From: Chryseobacterium aurantiacum
GTDB lineage: Bacteria > Bacteroidota > Bacteroidia > Flavobacteriales > Weeksellaceae
Length of the DNA stretch: 64,000 nt
Direction of reading: 5' to 3'
Assembly (NCBI RefSeq): GCF_003020585.1
Contig: NZ_PXUE01000008.1
Location: 56,075-120,074 of the forward strand
A model generated the notes under the pieces. It ran no database searches. It was given only the letters and a program-made list of their open reading frames with translations, and was not told where the DNA came from. Within the stretch, counting starts at the first letter, position 1, and each line of letters opens with the position of its first letter. Made by a program: the position numbers and the translations under genes. Below, piece by piece: positions 49,841-61,800 of this stretch.

Positions 49841-50299
49841 TTAACCGTTAAAAATTACTTTCTTCTTTACTGAATAATTAAGAATGGAAACCAATAGAAT
49901 TGCTGCAATTTTACTGATCATTTCCGGACTCAAGGTATAAAAAAATAAATTGATATTATCCTTAAATACAAAACTGTAAAATATTTGGAAGAAGCCTAAG
50001 CTTAGCAAAGTCGAAATAAAGGAAACCATCATAAAGTAAGCAAACTCTTTTTTCTTAGAATGCTTTCCTCTTTCAAAAACGAACCAGATGCTTAGAAAAT
50101 AATTGGTGATAATTCCGCAACTGGTAGAGAAAATGTTACTTAAAGGATAGTGAATACCATGAAAATTGGTCTCGTTCTCAAAGAAGTGAGGGAGGTAGGT
50201 GCTGAATATCTTGAAGCTGCCAATTTCAACAATAGCACTTAGTCCTCCTGCAATAATGAAGAACAAAACCTGTTTCTGGCGTATGAGTATTTCTTTCAT
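49841..50299 (-). CDS. GtrA-like membrane protein
   Basis: 152 residues with four transmembrane segments (about 12-32, 50-72, 88-108 and 120-142). GtrA family proteins flip lipid-linked sugars or assist cell-surface polysaccharide steps. ISKIAAILLVSILNYSVKKKVIF at the C-terminus is typical. It is cotranscribed with plsC. Confidence 0.85.
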   Translation of the reverse strand: MKEILIRQKQVLFFIIAGGLSAIVEIGSFKIFSTYLPHFFENETNFHGIHYPLSNIFSTSCGIITNYFLSIWFVFERGKHSKKKEFAYFMMVSFISTLLSLGFFQIFYSFVFKDNINLFFYTLSPEMISKIAAILLVSILNYSVKKKVIFNG

Positions 50300-50662
50300 T
50301 TAATTTATATAAAACCTGAATATGTTGCATATTGTAATGGTGATTAGAATGTTTTATAGACAAAACAATGGTTAATCTAATGTATCTCGTGTATTAATAA
50401 TGCTTTTCAGCTATTCATGATTGGGATACTTTACAATATGGATATGCAAATTTATAACTATATGTTAAACACTGAAAAAAGTTGTTAAAATATTTTTTTA
50501 AATAAAAATTATTTCTAATTTTAATCAACAGAATGATGTTACTTTAACCTGATAATAAATTCATTTTCAAATCCTTGTGATAATGGTTTTTTCTATCTTG
50601 TAATGCGTGCTTGAAAGCATACTACTCCAACATTTTACGGTTTAATCGATAATAATATTTGT
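50300..50662. other. Gap without genes between divergent units
   Basis: 363 bases. Very AT-rich. I see no ORF with a good start, no repeat family and no terminator. The region must hold divergent promoters, but no full TTTG/TAnnTTTG pair was found; the nearest match, AATATTTG at 50655-50662, ends right at the next start codon. Confidence 0.4.
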
Positions 50663-50926
50663 ATGAAACGTCAAAACAAATACAGAAAATTCCAGCTTCA
50701 ACAGAAAAATATTGAGGTTTTGGAGAAAGAAAACTCCCGCTTCAAACGAGTGTATTCTGAATACGAAAATATGTCCAATGAACTTTGGAATCTTGAAAAC
50801 TCCAATGGAGAACCTGTGCCCGATGATTTCATCAACGCGATGGTATTACAGGCCTCTTATCTGGAAGACGAAATAGAAGACTGGCTTCTGCAATTCAACG
50901 AAAATAAAACCAAAATAAAGCAATAA
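50663..50926 (+). CDS. Small helical protein of unknown function
   Basis: 87 residues, highly charged, mostly predicted helix, with a coiled-coil stretch (LQQKNIEVLEKENSRFKRVY) and a short linker (NSNGEPVPDDF). No signal peptide. It lies 85 bases before the BadF-type gene. Family not recognised; size and layout suggest a conserved hypothetical of Flavobacteriia. Confidence 0.7.
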   Translation: MKRQNKYRKFQLQQKNIEVLEKENSRFKRVYSEYENMSNELWNLENSNGEPVPDDFINAMVLQASYLEDEIEDWLLQFNENKTKIKQ

Positions 50927-51011
50927 TGATTTTAAACAGCTTTCAGGTTGTTTTTAAATGCTAATTGAAGATAAATTCATAATTTAGCCCCCTTAAATAA
51001 AAATCTAAAAT

Positions 51012-51863
51012 ATGGTTGCTATTGTAGATAGTGGTTCTACTAAATCGGATTGGGTAATTCTTGATGACTTTAAGAAAGTTTTTTTGAAAACGGAAACCAT
51101 CGGCTTTAATCCGAATTTTATAAACAGAGAACTTATTGCTCCTGAAATACAGAAAAACAGCAACCTTATATTAGTTAAAAATTCAATTACCAAAGTTTTT
51201 TTCTATGGTTCCGGATGTGGTGTGAAAAAAAACTGCGAAACCATCGAAGAAGAGCTTAAAAAAGTATTTGGAAAAGCTGAAATTATTGTAAAAGAAGACT
51301 TAATGGCCGCTGCATATGCTGCATATAGCGGAAAGCCGGCTATTGTATGTATTCTGGGTACCGGATCAAACTCCTGTTATTTTGATGGTGAGAACCTGAA
51401 GATAGAATTACCATCCCTTGGATTCCTAATTGGGGATGAAGGAAGTGGAAGTGCAATAGGAAAGCAGCTGGTACGAAGATATTTTATGAAAAAACTGCCG
51501 GCAGATCTTCATACCGAGTTTGAGGCAGATTACAAGCTTACCATAGAAGATGCATTGAAAAACATGTATCATGCCCCAAGACCAAATGCTTATTTGGCGA
51601 ATTTCAATAAATTTGTTATCGAAAGAAAAGACCATCCTTATTTTAAGGATATGGTTTTCGAGGAAATGAAAAGTTTCTTTGAATATCAGGTTCTTCCTTA
51701 TCAGGAAGCAAGGGATGCCGAGATCAATTTCATTGGCTCCATTGCTTATTATTATGAAAATATTCTACGTTCTGTAGCAGCAGAACTTAATTTAAATGTG
51801 GGACATGTAGTTCAGAAACCAATTGAAAGTTTAGTAGATTACCACATTAAATATATACTCTAA
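51012..51863 (+). CDS. BadF/BadG/BcrA/BcrD-type ATPase, N-acetylglucosamine-kinase-like
   Basis: 283 residues of the actin/hexokinase-like ATPase fold. Phosphate-1 loop VDSGSTKSDW (about 5-14), phosphate-2 GTGSNSCYFDG (about 117-127), and GDEGSGSAIG (about 139-148). Related proteins are N-acetylglucosamine kinases or muramyl-related sugar kinases. It lies 15 bases before maeB. The substrate is inferred from the family. Confidence 0.82.
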   Translation: MVAIVDSGSTKSDWVILDDFKKVFLKTETIGFNPNFINRELIAPEIQKNSNLILVKNSITKVFFYGSGCGVKKNCETIEEELKKVFGKAEIIVKEDLMAAAYAAYSGKPAIVCILGTGSNSCYFDGENLKIELPSLGFLIGDEGSGSAIGKQLVRRYFMKKLPADLHTEFEADYKLTIEDALKNMYHAPRPNAYLANFNKFVIERKDHPYFKDMVFEEMKSFFEYQVLPYQEARDAEINFIGSIAYYYENILRSVAAELNLNVGHVVQKPIESLVDYHIKYIL

Positions 51864-51878
51864 CAAAAAATAAAACGT

Positions 51879-54164
51879 ATGTCAAGTAACAACAATCGCG
51901 ACGAAAAGAATTTTAGTCAGGCCGCGTTAGATTATCATAAAGCAGAACCTAAAGGAAAAATAGAAGTTATACCATCCAAGCCACACTCTTCCCAAAGAGA
52001 TTTGTCATTGGCATACTCTCCGGGAGTAGCGGTACCTTGTATGGAAATTCATGACAAGCCTGAAACTGTATACGATTATACAGGAAAAGGAAATCTGGTT
52101 GCTGTAATTTCTAATGGTACAGCTGTACTTGGACTAGGAGATATTGGTGCAGAAGCTTCAAAACCAGTAATGGAAGGAAAAGGACTTTTGTTCAAGATTT
52201 TTGCAGATATCAACGTTTTCGATATTGAAATCGATGAAAAGGATCCGGATAAATTTATTGAGATCGTGAAGGGTATTGCTCCAACGTTTGGAGGAATTAA
52301 CCTGGAAGATATCAAGGCTCCTGAAGCATTTTATATAGAACAAAAATTAAAGGAAGAATTAAATATTCCTTTGATGCACGATGACCAGCACGGAACAGCA
52401 ATTATTTCTGCAGCAGCATTAATCAACTCATTACAAATCGCCAATAAAAAAATTGACGAGGTAAAGATGGTGGTAAATGGTGCGGGAGCAGCAGCAATTG
52501 CATGTACAAAGCTTTATATTTCATTAGGATTGAAAAAAGAAAACGTCCTGATGTGTGATAGTAAAGGGGTGATCAATCATAAGAGAGAGAACCTTACTCC
52601 TGAAAAATTAGACTTTATTGCCCAAACAGATATTGAAACATTAGAAGATGCCGTAAAAGGATCTGATGTTTTTGTGGGATTATCTAAAGGAAATGTAATG
52701 ACTCCGGAAATGCTACAAAGCATGAACGAGAACCCTATTGTATTTGCCTTGGCTAACCCAGATCCTGAAATTGCTTATGATTTAGCTCTTTCTACCCGTA
52801 AGGATGTAATCATGGCAACAGGAAGAAGTGATTATCCTAACCAGGTAAATAATGTATTGGGATTCCCGTATATTTTCCGTGGTGCATTGGATGTTCAGGC
52901 TACAGGAATCAATGAAGAAATGAAATTGGCAGCTGTACATGCTATTGCAGATTTGGCAAAAGAACCTGTTCCGGAAGCGGTAATCTTAGCATACAACGTT
53001 CAGAGCTTACAATTCGGAAGAGACTATTTCATTCCAAAGCCATTTGATAACAGATTGATCACTAAAGTATCAAGCGCTGTAGCAAAAGCGGCAATGGAAA
53101 GTGGTGTGGCAAGAAAAAATATTGCAGACTTTGAAGAGTATGAGCACCAGCTTTTAGACAGAATGGGAAGAGATGAAAGATTGGTAAGAATGATGCAGAG
53201 CCGTGCAAAATCCAATCCGAAAAGAATTACCCTTGGAAATGCTGAAGAATATAACGTATTAAAGGCTGCTCAGATTCTTTACGAAGAAGGAATTGCTTTC
53301 CCAAGTCTTTTAGGAGACAAAAAATACATCAAGGAACAAATGGAACGTTACGGAATCAATCTGGATGTTCCAATTATTGATCCAAGTGATGACGATCAGA
53401 AAGAAAACAGAAAAAAATACAGAGAAACCCTTTGGAAACTTCGTCAGAGAAAAGGTATGAACGAGTACAAAGCAAAGAGATATGTTCGTCAGAGAGACTA
53501 TTTCGGGCCTTTGATGCTTAAGCATGGAGATACTGATGGTCTTATCGTTGGATTCTCTAAAAACTATACATCTGTATTACGTCCTATTTTAGAAGTTATT
53601 GAAAAAGACAAAGGAGTAGATAAAGTAGCGGCAATGATGATGATCCTGTCTGAAAAGAAGCCTATTTTCTTCGCAGATACATCCATCAATCAAAACCCGA
53701 CCTCTGAAGATCTTGTGAATATTGCTAAAATGGCAGAATTTACAGTGAAATCTTTTGCCATTGAACCTAGAATCGCAATGCTTGGCTTTGAAAACTTCGC
53801 AGCAATCTCTGAGACTTCCAAAAAAGTTGCTAAAGCAGTGAGTATTCTTCACGAGAAATATCCTAAAATGATTGTAGATGGTGAAATTCAACCGGATTTT
53901 GCTATGAATGCTGATCATTTAAGTGATTATCCTTTCTCAAAACTAGGTACAACTCCGGCCAATACATTCATCTTCCCGAATCTGGAAAGTGCAAACTTAT
54001 CCTACAAAATTTTGAGAGGAATGAAAGTAGCACAGGTAATCGGGCCAATCCTAATGGGATTAAAGCAGCCGGTACACGTTCTTCAAATGCGTTCAAGCGT
54101 AGATGAAATTGTAAACTTGGCTACAATTGCTGTTCTTGACGCTCAGAGAAGAGAGAAAAAGTAA
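51879..54164 (+). CDS. maeB: NADP-dependent malic enzyme MaeB with phosphotransacetylase-like domain
   Basis: 761 residues, typical of MaeB. Residues about 1-430 form the malic enzyme: YSPGVAVPC, MHDDQHGTAI with VVNGAGAAAIACTKLY for NADP binding, and the catalytic Lys and Asp region AIEADSKGV-like (MCDSKGVINHKREN). Residues about 440-761 form a phosphotransacetylase-like regulatory domain, with GLIVGFSKNY and KLGTTPANTFIFPNLESAN. It makes pyruvate and NADPH from malate. A strong terminator follows. Confidence 0.95.
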   Translation: MSSNNNRDEKNFSQAALDYHKAEPKGKIEVIPSKPHSSQRDLSLAYSPGVAVPCMEIHDKPETVYDYTGKGNLVAVISNGTAVLGLGDIGAEASKPVMEGKGLLFKIFADINVFDIEIDEKDPDKFIEIVKGIAPTFGGINLEDIKAPEAFYIEQKLKEELNIPLMHDDQHGTAIISAAALINSLQIANKKIDEVKMVVNGAGAAAIACTKLYISLGLKKENVLMCDSKGVINHKRENLTPEKLDFIAQTDIETLEDAVKGSDVFVGLSKGNVMTPEMLQSMNENPIVFALANPDPEIAYDLALSTRKDVIMATGRSDYPNQVNNVLGFPYIFRGALDVQATGINEEMKLAAVHAIADLAKEPVPEAVILAYNVQSLQFGRDYFIPKPFDNRLITKVSSAVAKAAMESGVARKNIADFEEYEHQLLDRMGRDERLVRMMQSRAKSNPKRITLGNAEEYNVLKAAQILYEEGIAFPSLLGDKKYIKEQMERYGINLDVPIIDPSDDDQKENRKKYRETLWKLRQRKGMNEYKAKRYVRQRDYFGPLMLKHGDTDGLIVGFSKNYTSVLRPILEVIEKDKGVDKVAAMMMILSEKKPIFFADTSINQNPTSEDLVNIAKMAEFTVKSFAIEPRIAMLGFENFAAISETSKKVAKAVSILHEKYPKMIVDGEIQPDFAMNADHLSDYPFSKLGTTPANTFIFPNLESANLSYKILRGMKVAQVIGPILMGLKQPVHVLQMRSSVDEIVNLATIAVLDAQRREKK

Positions 54165-54184
54165 TCAACTTACCAACATATTAT

Positions 54185-54217
54185 AAAAAAGCATCTTACC
54201 TAAGATGCTTTTTTTTG
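54185..54217 (+). terminator. Terminator after maeB
   Basis: 14-base stem AAAAAAGCATCTTA (54185-54198) / TAAGATGCTTTTTT (54201-54214) with a CC loop, then Ts. Confidence 0.85.
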
Positions 54218-54350
54218 TTCTATAGAAGTATTGTAGGACGTTTTTCTGCTAACTTTATCATAATTAGTTCCATTTGCGTGTTTTTTTTAACTTTAACATC
54301 AGCAGTATGAATATAATTATCCATTCAGCCAATGAATTAATCTCAAAGGA

Positions 54351-54953
54351 ATGAACAAAAAACTAATACCACTTTTGACCTTATTATTGATGAGCCTTAT
54401 AACGCTGGGTTGTAAGAATTACTATTACTTAAAACATACCCCACCTAAGGTTGATAAAGATGAGGGAAGGGCAATTCATCATCTTAAGTTTTCAAATGAA
54501 AATATGCAGTTGGTTACCTATGGAGATTATCAGATAAATACCGTGAATAAAAAGTACATCTTCTTTACCACAAAAAATATAGATCAGATTCTTATATCCA
54601 ATTTCAAAAAGAAATTCAGCGAGCAGTTTTTATTTATGTATACCAATATGAGTGTTTATAATAACCTGTTGGGGTTTTATTATGCAGGATCGTCTTTGGA
54701 TGAAGTGATGAAAAGCTATGATAAGAAACCGGATATTGATTTGACAAATGGTATTTTATATACTTATGATTCCGGGGCATTTGATGTAGTGGATATTTAC
54801 AAAAAATGTGATGGAGGGGTCATCAGGTTTATTAACCTTAATAATCCGGATGAAAACGATCCTCAAAATAAAAAATTTCATCGGGAAGTCAATAAAGTGT
54901 TCTTTGAGCTTAATGCAGATTTATGGGATAAAAGCACGGTGGATTTTCAATAG
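54351..54953 (+). CDS. Lipoprotein of unknown function
   Basis: 200 residues with a lipoprotein signal (MNKKLIPLLTLLLMSLITLG, lipid Cys21). The mature protein is mixed alpha/beta with many aromatic residues and no recognised motif. The start ATG 54351 is fronted by AAAGGA. A tiny frame of 15 codons (54307-54354) ends exactly over this start codon (ATGA), which could couple translation. Unknown role. Confidence 0.75.
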   Translation: MNKKLIPLLTLLLMSLITLGCKNYYYLKHTPPKVDKDEGRAIHHLKFSNENMQLVTYGDYQINTVNKKYIFFTTKNIDQILISNFKKKFSEQFLFMYTNMSVYNNLLGFYYAGSSLDEVMKSYDKKPDIDLTNGILYTYDSGAFDVVDIYKKCDGGVIRFINLNNPDENDPQNKKFHREVNKVFFELNADLWDKSTVDFQ

Positions 54954-55191
54954 TAAGTTAATAATCCGTGGGAAATTTTAGTACAGCATAAAATAGGAAA
55001 TTGTAAAGGGAGAGGATAGGGAATGGGACGGAAATGACAATCATTCTGATTTTAACGAAATGACAAAAAAAAGGCAATCTTTCCTCAGAAAAAATAACAA
55101 TCAGATGGAATTATCAAATGCAATTAAATATCCATAGCTGTTAAAAACAATTTATTTTGACCTTTAATGCTGTATTTGGAGGTTAAATTTT

Positions 55192-55199
55192 TATATTTG
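55192..55199 (+). promoter_or_regulatory. Promoter -7 element of ruvA
   Basis: TATATTTG, a perfect TAnnTTTG box, 19 bases before the ruvA start. The best -33 candidates are misspaced (13 or 32 bases). The 240 bases upstream of it show no gene. Confidence 0.5.
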
Positions 55200-55218
55200 G
55201 GAGTTTCAAAAATTAATA

Positions 55219-55803
55219 ATGATATTTTCTTTACAAGGTACTGTTCAAGAACTTACACCTACCTATACCGTAATCAACGTACAGGGCGTTGGCTATTACG
55301 TGGGGATCAGCTTAATGACCTCACAGACACTGGTTTTAAATCAGCAAACCTTTCTATTTATTCAACAGATCATTCGTGAGGATGCTCACCTGCTGTTCGG
55401 TTTTAACACTCGTTCAGAAAAAGAAATGTTTAATCTGTTAATAAGCGTTAATGGAGTAGGGGCTGTATCTGCCCTTATTTTGCTATCCACCCTAAGCCTT
55501 GATGAGATTGCTTCAGCCATCCTTTCCGGTAATGGCACATTGATTCAGAAAGCCAAGGGAATTGGGACGAAAACTGCAGAAAGAATCATTGTAGATCTTA
55601 AAGATAAAGTACAGAAATTCAGTGGTCCGGCAGAGAATATTTCATTGTTGGTAGATAATAAAATCAAGGAAGAATCGTTATCTGCATTAGAAGTTTTAGG
55701 AATTCCTAAACGGACGAGTGAAAAGATGGCGGATAGAATTTTAAAACAAAATCCAAGTATCTCGGTTGAAGAATTGGTTAAACAAATTTTAAAAAACATT
55801 TAA
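55219..55803 (+). CDS. ruvA: Holliday junction helicase subunit RuvA
   Basis: 194 residues with the three RuvA domains: N-terminal OB fold (1-62; MIFSLQGTVQELTPTYTVIN), tandem helix-hairpin-helix domain (about 65-140; LISVNGVGAVSAL and GIGTKTAERIIVDLKDK), and a C-terminal domain (about 150-194) that contacts RuvB. RuvA binds Holliday junctions and loads RuvB. It ends three bases before sprA, as commonly seen in Flavobacteriia. Confidence 0.96.
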   Translation: MIFSLQGTVQELTPTYTVINVQGVGYYVGISLMTSQTLVLNQQTFLFIQQIIREDAHLLFGFNTRSEKEMFNLLISVNGVGAVSALILLSTLSLDEIASAILSGNGTLIQKAKGIGTKTAERIIVDLKDKVQKFSGPAENISLLVDNKIKEESLSALEVLGIPKRTSEKMADRILKQNPSISVEELVKQILKNI

Positions 55804-55806
55804 CAT

Positions 55807-58800
55807 TTGGTGGCGAATAATAAGCATCTTAACATATTTTTGTTCCTATCGTTCCTGTTCATGTCTGTCAGCACCTTTGCACAACAGGTAAAAGACACAG
55901 CGATCATAAGAAAACAATATGAAGTGGCAGACCCTACGAGGTACGAGGCCTATTACGATATAAAAACCGGGATGTACTATGTATATCCTAAAATTGGGAA
56001 TACAATTACCGGCCCTCCCACTGCCATGTCTCCGGAAGAGTATAAAGAATATATGCTTGCTACTCAAACCAAGGCATACTACAAGGAAAAATCGGAAAAA
56101 TATAATCTCCTTTTTAGAAAAGACAAATCTGATGCCAGAAAAAAGGGACTCATCCCTTCTCTGATGATCAATAACAAATTGTTTGAAACCATATTTGGAG
56201 GAAACAAAATTGAGATCATTCCTTCAGGATACGCATCCATTGACTTCGCAGGACTTTACCAGAAAATAGATAACCCGCTGATCCTTCCACAGAATAGGAC
56301 CAGCTTTACTTTTGATATTGACCAGAGAATTCAGCTGGGATTATTGGGTAAAGTAGGAGAAAATCTTCAATTGAAAGCCAATTATGATACCCAAAGTGGT
56401 TTCGCGTTTGAAAACAGAATGAACCTCGTTTGGCAGGCAAAAGGAAGTTGGAAAGATCTTCAGAGTAAAGGTCTTGGAAATGTAGATAAACCTAACGAAG
56501 GAGGAGAAGATAAAATCATCAAAAGAGTTGAATTTGGTAACGTAAATATGCCGCTTTCAACAAGTTTGATTCGTGGTTCACAATCATTGTTTGGGGTAAA
56601 GACAGAATTCCAGTTGGGTAAAACCTTTGGAACAGTTGTTCTTTCCCAGCAACAGGGTGAAGCCAGAAATATTGTAGTACAGGGCGGAGGTGTTATGAAT
56701 AACTTTAAGGTCAACGCCAATGACTATGAAGAGAACCAACACTACTTTTTAGGGCATTACTTTTTGGATAAATATGATAACTCGTTGCTTAATTATCCAC
56801 AGATCAATTCCACCATTAATATTACCAGATTAGAAGTTTGGGTACTGGATCAGGGAAATAGTAATCTGGCCTACCAAAAGAGTATTATTGGTATTAGAGA
56901 CCTGGGAGAAGGAGTTGGAGGACTACCTGATAACTCTCAGAATGATTTGTATAATCAGGTTTCCACCACAGCGGGAACCAGAGAAGCAGGTAAAAATTAT
57001 GATGCTGTTTTTCAGGGACAGACTTTTCCGGGAAGTACAGAGCCCTATAGAAACGGGGAACATTATATCTTTAATACCAAAGCTAGAAAACTGAATTCTA
57101 ACGAATATATATTTCAACCACAGCTAGGATATCTTTCATTAAATCAAAAACTGAATGATCAGCAGCTTTTGGCTGTTTCTTATTCATATACGGTAAATGG
57201 AAGTAACAAAGTATACAAAGTAGGGGAATTCTCCGAAGAAAGCCCTGTCTTGATTACTAAAGTACTAAGAGTAAATAACAGTGTAGATCCGGCTTCTCCA
57301 ATGTGGAAGCTAATGATGAAGAATATCTATTCTTTGGATGCAGGTCAGGTATCTCCGGACGGATTTATTCTTAACGTCTATTACAGGGATCAAAAAACAG
57401 GAGGTAAGGTCAATTATCTTCCGGATGTTCCTGCTGTTAAAGATCAGAACTTATTAAAGCTATTCAACTGGGACCGTCTTAATATGAATGGAGATATTCA
57501 GAATAATAAAGACGGAACAAAAGGTGACGGTATCTTTGACTTTGTCAACGGGATTACAGTCAGGCCGGAGAACGGAAGAATCATCTTTACCAAAGTACAG
57601 CCTTTTGGAGATTATATGCAGAGTTTGGTGGGGAATGATCCAAAGTATGTTTTCCATGATTTGTATGATAAAATAAAACAACCCGCAAACCAAACTACTA
57701 TCCCTCAATGGTACACCATAGAAGGTCGTTATAAAGGAGTTCAGGGACAAGGGATTTCTCTTGGTGCTGTAAACGTTCCACAAGGATCTGTAAAGGTTTC
57801 TGCAAACGGAGTGCAGCTTTCTGAAGGAGTGGATTATACCGTGGATTACATGTTGGGAACGGTAACAATCATTAATGAAAATGTAAAACAGTCCGGACAG
57901 GCTATTAATATCGCCCTGGAAAACCAATTGACATTTGATACCCAGAGAAAGAGATTCTTGGGATTAAACTTGGAAAGAAGATTCAACGAGAACTTTATTT
58001 TAGGGGGAACGGTGATCAACTATTCAGAGTCTCCGCTTACACAGAAAGTAAACTTTGGACAGGAAGCTGTTAATAACACCATGGCAGGGATCAACTTGAT
58101 GTATAACAATCAGGCACCTTTCCTAACCAGGTTTACAGATAAACTTCCATTGGTGAAAACTGAGGCTCCATCCAATATCAACTTTAAGATGGAAGGGGCA
58201 TACCTTATTCCGGGATTGAATAAAGCAACCAATAGCCAGTCTTACATTGATGATTTTGAGCAGACAACCTCTAAGATCTCCTTAAAGGAACCGGCAGCAT
58301 GGAGCTTGGCATCAAGACCTGAAAAAAATACATTGCCACCGTTCAATATACCGCCAGCCAGCGATGACCTAACGAGTGGTTACGGAAGAGGATTGTTATC
58401 ATGGTATAACATTGACCCAAGATTCTGGGGAGTGGGAGGTAAGGCACCAACAGGAGTTACTCCGCAGTCGGTATCCAACCATGCCTCAAGAAGAGTTCAG
58501 TACTCTGAAATTTATAATAACAGAGATTTTGTAGCAGGAGAACAAACCTATACCAATACATTTGATATATCCTATTTCCCAAGTGAAAAAGGACCTTATA
58601 ACGTAAACCCGGGAACAGAACAGGCAGCCAGCAGATGGGCGGGTATCATGAGACCTATCAGTGTTCCGAACTTTGTGAGTTCAAACATTGAATATGTAGA
58701 ATTCTGGATGATGGACCCTTATGCAGACGGTAATAATTTGGGAACCAATGCAAGACTTTTGCTACACTTAGGAAATGTATCTGAAGATATTCTTAAGGAT

Positions 58801-61800
58801 GGAAAAATGTTGTATGAAAATGGTCTTCCCGCACCAGGATCATCACCGTCAACTACCAATTCAACTTGGGGTGTACAGCCAAAGCAACCTCCTATTTTAT
58901 ATGCATTCTCTACAGAAGGAGAAGGCAGAAAGTCACAGGATGTTGGGTATGATGGTTTAAGTTCAGACCAGGAAGCAATGAAATTTGGAAATACATTTGT
59001 AAATCCGGTAACCAATATTGTTGACCCTGCAGTGGATGACTTTGTGTTTTATCTGTCAGATAAATTTACAGGAACTCAGGCAGCTTCGCTTGTTCAACGA
59101 TACAAATATTTCAGAAATCCGGACGGAAACTCAGAAGCAAACTCTTTAAATGTTTCTTCACAGACTCCGGATGCCGAAGATATCAACAGAGATTATAATC
59201 TTGATCAAATTGAAAGCTACAACCAATATGAGGTGAAGCTTGATCAGCCAAGTTTAGCATTAGGGGTTAATAATATCGTTGATGTAAAAACAGTGAAAGC
59301 AGCATTCCAGAACGGGCAATCTGCTGATGTAAAATGGTACCTGTTCAGAATACCTGTTTCCAATTTTGATAAAACGCAAGGAGCCCATAGTGAAACAGTA
59401 CTGAACAATGTAAGATTTGCAAGGCTTATGTTAGCAGGATTTGAAAATACTTCAACCTTGAGATTCGGGACAATGGACCTTGTAAGATCAGACTGGAGAA
59501 AATATCCTAAGAATCTTGCCACTTTTTCAAATAAACAATTAGAACCATCTCCAGATGAAGGGGCAGCAGATGATACCGAGATTGGAAAACTAGAGGTGGG
59601 AAGTGTAAATATAGAAGAAAATACATTTAATCAACCTCCATACGTGTTGCCTCCGGGAATAGACAGACAGGTATTGAGTGGAAATGCAGGCGCGCAGAGA
59701 CAGAATGAAGCCTCATTATATATGAAAGCTAATGGTCTTGGTGTAGGTAAAGCAAAAGGAGTATTTAAAAATACAACTTTGGATATGAGGAGATATAAAA
59801 AGCTTAAGCTTTTTGTACACGCTCATGTTCCTTCAAATCGAGATGCTAATGTTGGACAAATGGATAAAAGGACAAAGTTCTTCATTCGTTTTGGAAACGA
59901 TGCTACAGATAACTATTATGAATATGAAGCCTCTTTGAAATTAACGTCAACTACTTCCACGACTCCAATGGAAATTTGGCCATTGGAAAATGAAGTGAAC
60001 CTGGATATCCAGAATTTCGTGGATGCCAAGATTAGAAGAGATAAATTATATTCGGATAAAATCACACAGAGATTCTTGGATCCTGCTTTTGAAGAAGGAG
60101 ATAATTATAAAAGAATTTATATTAAAGGACGTCCAAGTTTAGGGAATGTAACAACCATTATGATAGGTGTTAAGAATGGAGTACCTGTAACTGAACCAGG
60201 TAGTTCAATAGATAGAATTCTTTGGGTAAACGAAATCCGTCTTTCTGAAATTGATAATGATGGAGGATATGCCGGAAATGCAAGCTTAAACTTCAATCTT
60301 GGAGATTTTGCGACCGTTAATACCAATGCATCCTATACTTCAGTTGGATTTGGAAATATTGATTCAAAACCGGCTGAAAGAAATCAGTCTACCCAATCAG
60401 CGTTTAGTATTAATACTGCAATCAATGTAGATAAGTTGCTTCCGGAAAAAACAGGAATAAAGATTCCTTTAAATTATTCCTATTCACAAACCATTGAAGA
60501 TCCGAAGTACAATCCTTTAGATACCGACGTGGAATTTAGCAAGGCGCCAAACAGGGATCAACTGAAAAAAATAGCAAGAACATATACACAGCAAAGAAGT
60601 ATCGGAGTGGTGAATATGCGTAAAGAAAGAGTAAATCAAAATAAGAAACCTAAGTTCTACGATATTGAAAACGTTTCCGTAACTGCGGTATATAATGATG
60701 ATTATTTCAGAGATATTTATACCAAGAGAAACTACAGACAGTATCTTAGAGGATATATTGACTATAATTATACTTTCAAACCATGGGTTTTGAAGCCTTT
60801 CAACAAAATGATTAGTGATACGGCAAAATCTACGAAGTATCTAAGATGGGTGAAAGAATTTAATATCAATCCTATCCCGACAAGATTATCTTTCAGAACT
60901 GAAATTGATAGAAATTACAACGAACTTGAGTTCAGAAACATTGAAGCCATTTTAGGTGGAAATGCAGGTGGTGATATGGAGGCTCTTAAAAACAGAAACT
61001 TCTATTTCGGATGGCAGTATGGGCTAGGATTCAACTTTACAAAATCATTAAAGCTTGAAATCAACTCTGCAACCAGAACCCTTAATGATAACATGGATGT
61101 GAATATGATGGACAACAAATCCATTTTCGGAAATGTCTTCAGATCTGGTAGACCGGTATTGTATAACCATAGAGCACAGCTGAATTATAAACTGCCGTTC
61201 CAGTACCTTCCGTATTTGGATTTCATTGATGCAGAACTAGGATACGGATTTACTTATAACTGGAATGCCAGAAGTACCGCTTTATACGGTATGGTAAATC
61301 CGGACACCAATAGAATGGAGAGTTTAGGATCAATAGGACAGAATACCAATGTTATTCAGGCAACGGCAACAGCGGATATTCCTAAGTTCTTTGGGCAGTT
61401 TAACTATTTTAAGAATATTAATACCAAGCTTCAGAAACGTAAGCAGGAAATGGATTCCCTGAACAATGTGTATACAAAACAATGGGAAAAGAACAGATAC
61501 AGATATAAGAGTTATAAATTCAAAAATAAGCTTACCGTACTTCAAAGTGCTGCATTCTTCTTGACTTCATTCAAGCAGTTAGATGTAAGCTACACGGAAA
61601 ATAATGGTACAGTACTCCCTGGGATATTGTCCGCTCCGAACTGGTATGGGTATGGTCAGACATTAGGAGGACCTACCATCGGATTCCTGTTAGGATCTCA
61701 GGCAGATATCAGAAGAACGGTAATGGAAAATGGTTGGGTAAGTAACTCTAATTATATGACGGATCCTTATGTAAGAATGTCAACCAAGGAATTGAGGGCC

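Noticed and set aside
57460..57927. Open frame of 155 codons antisense to sprA
   Set aside because: Inside sprA, with no independent sign of coding.
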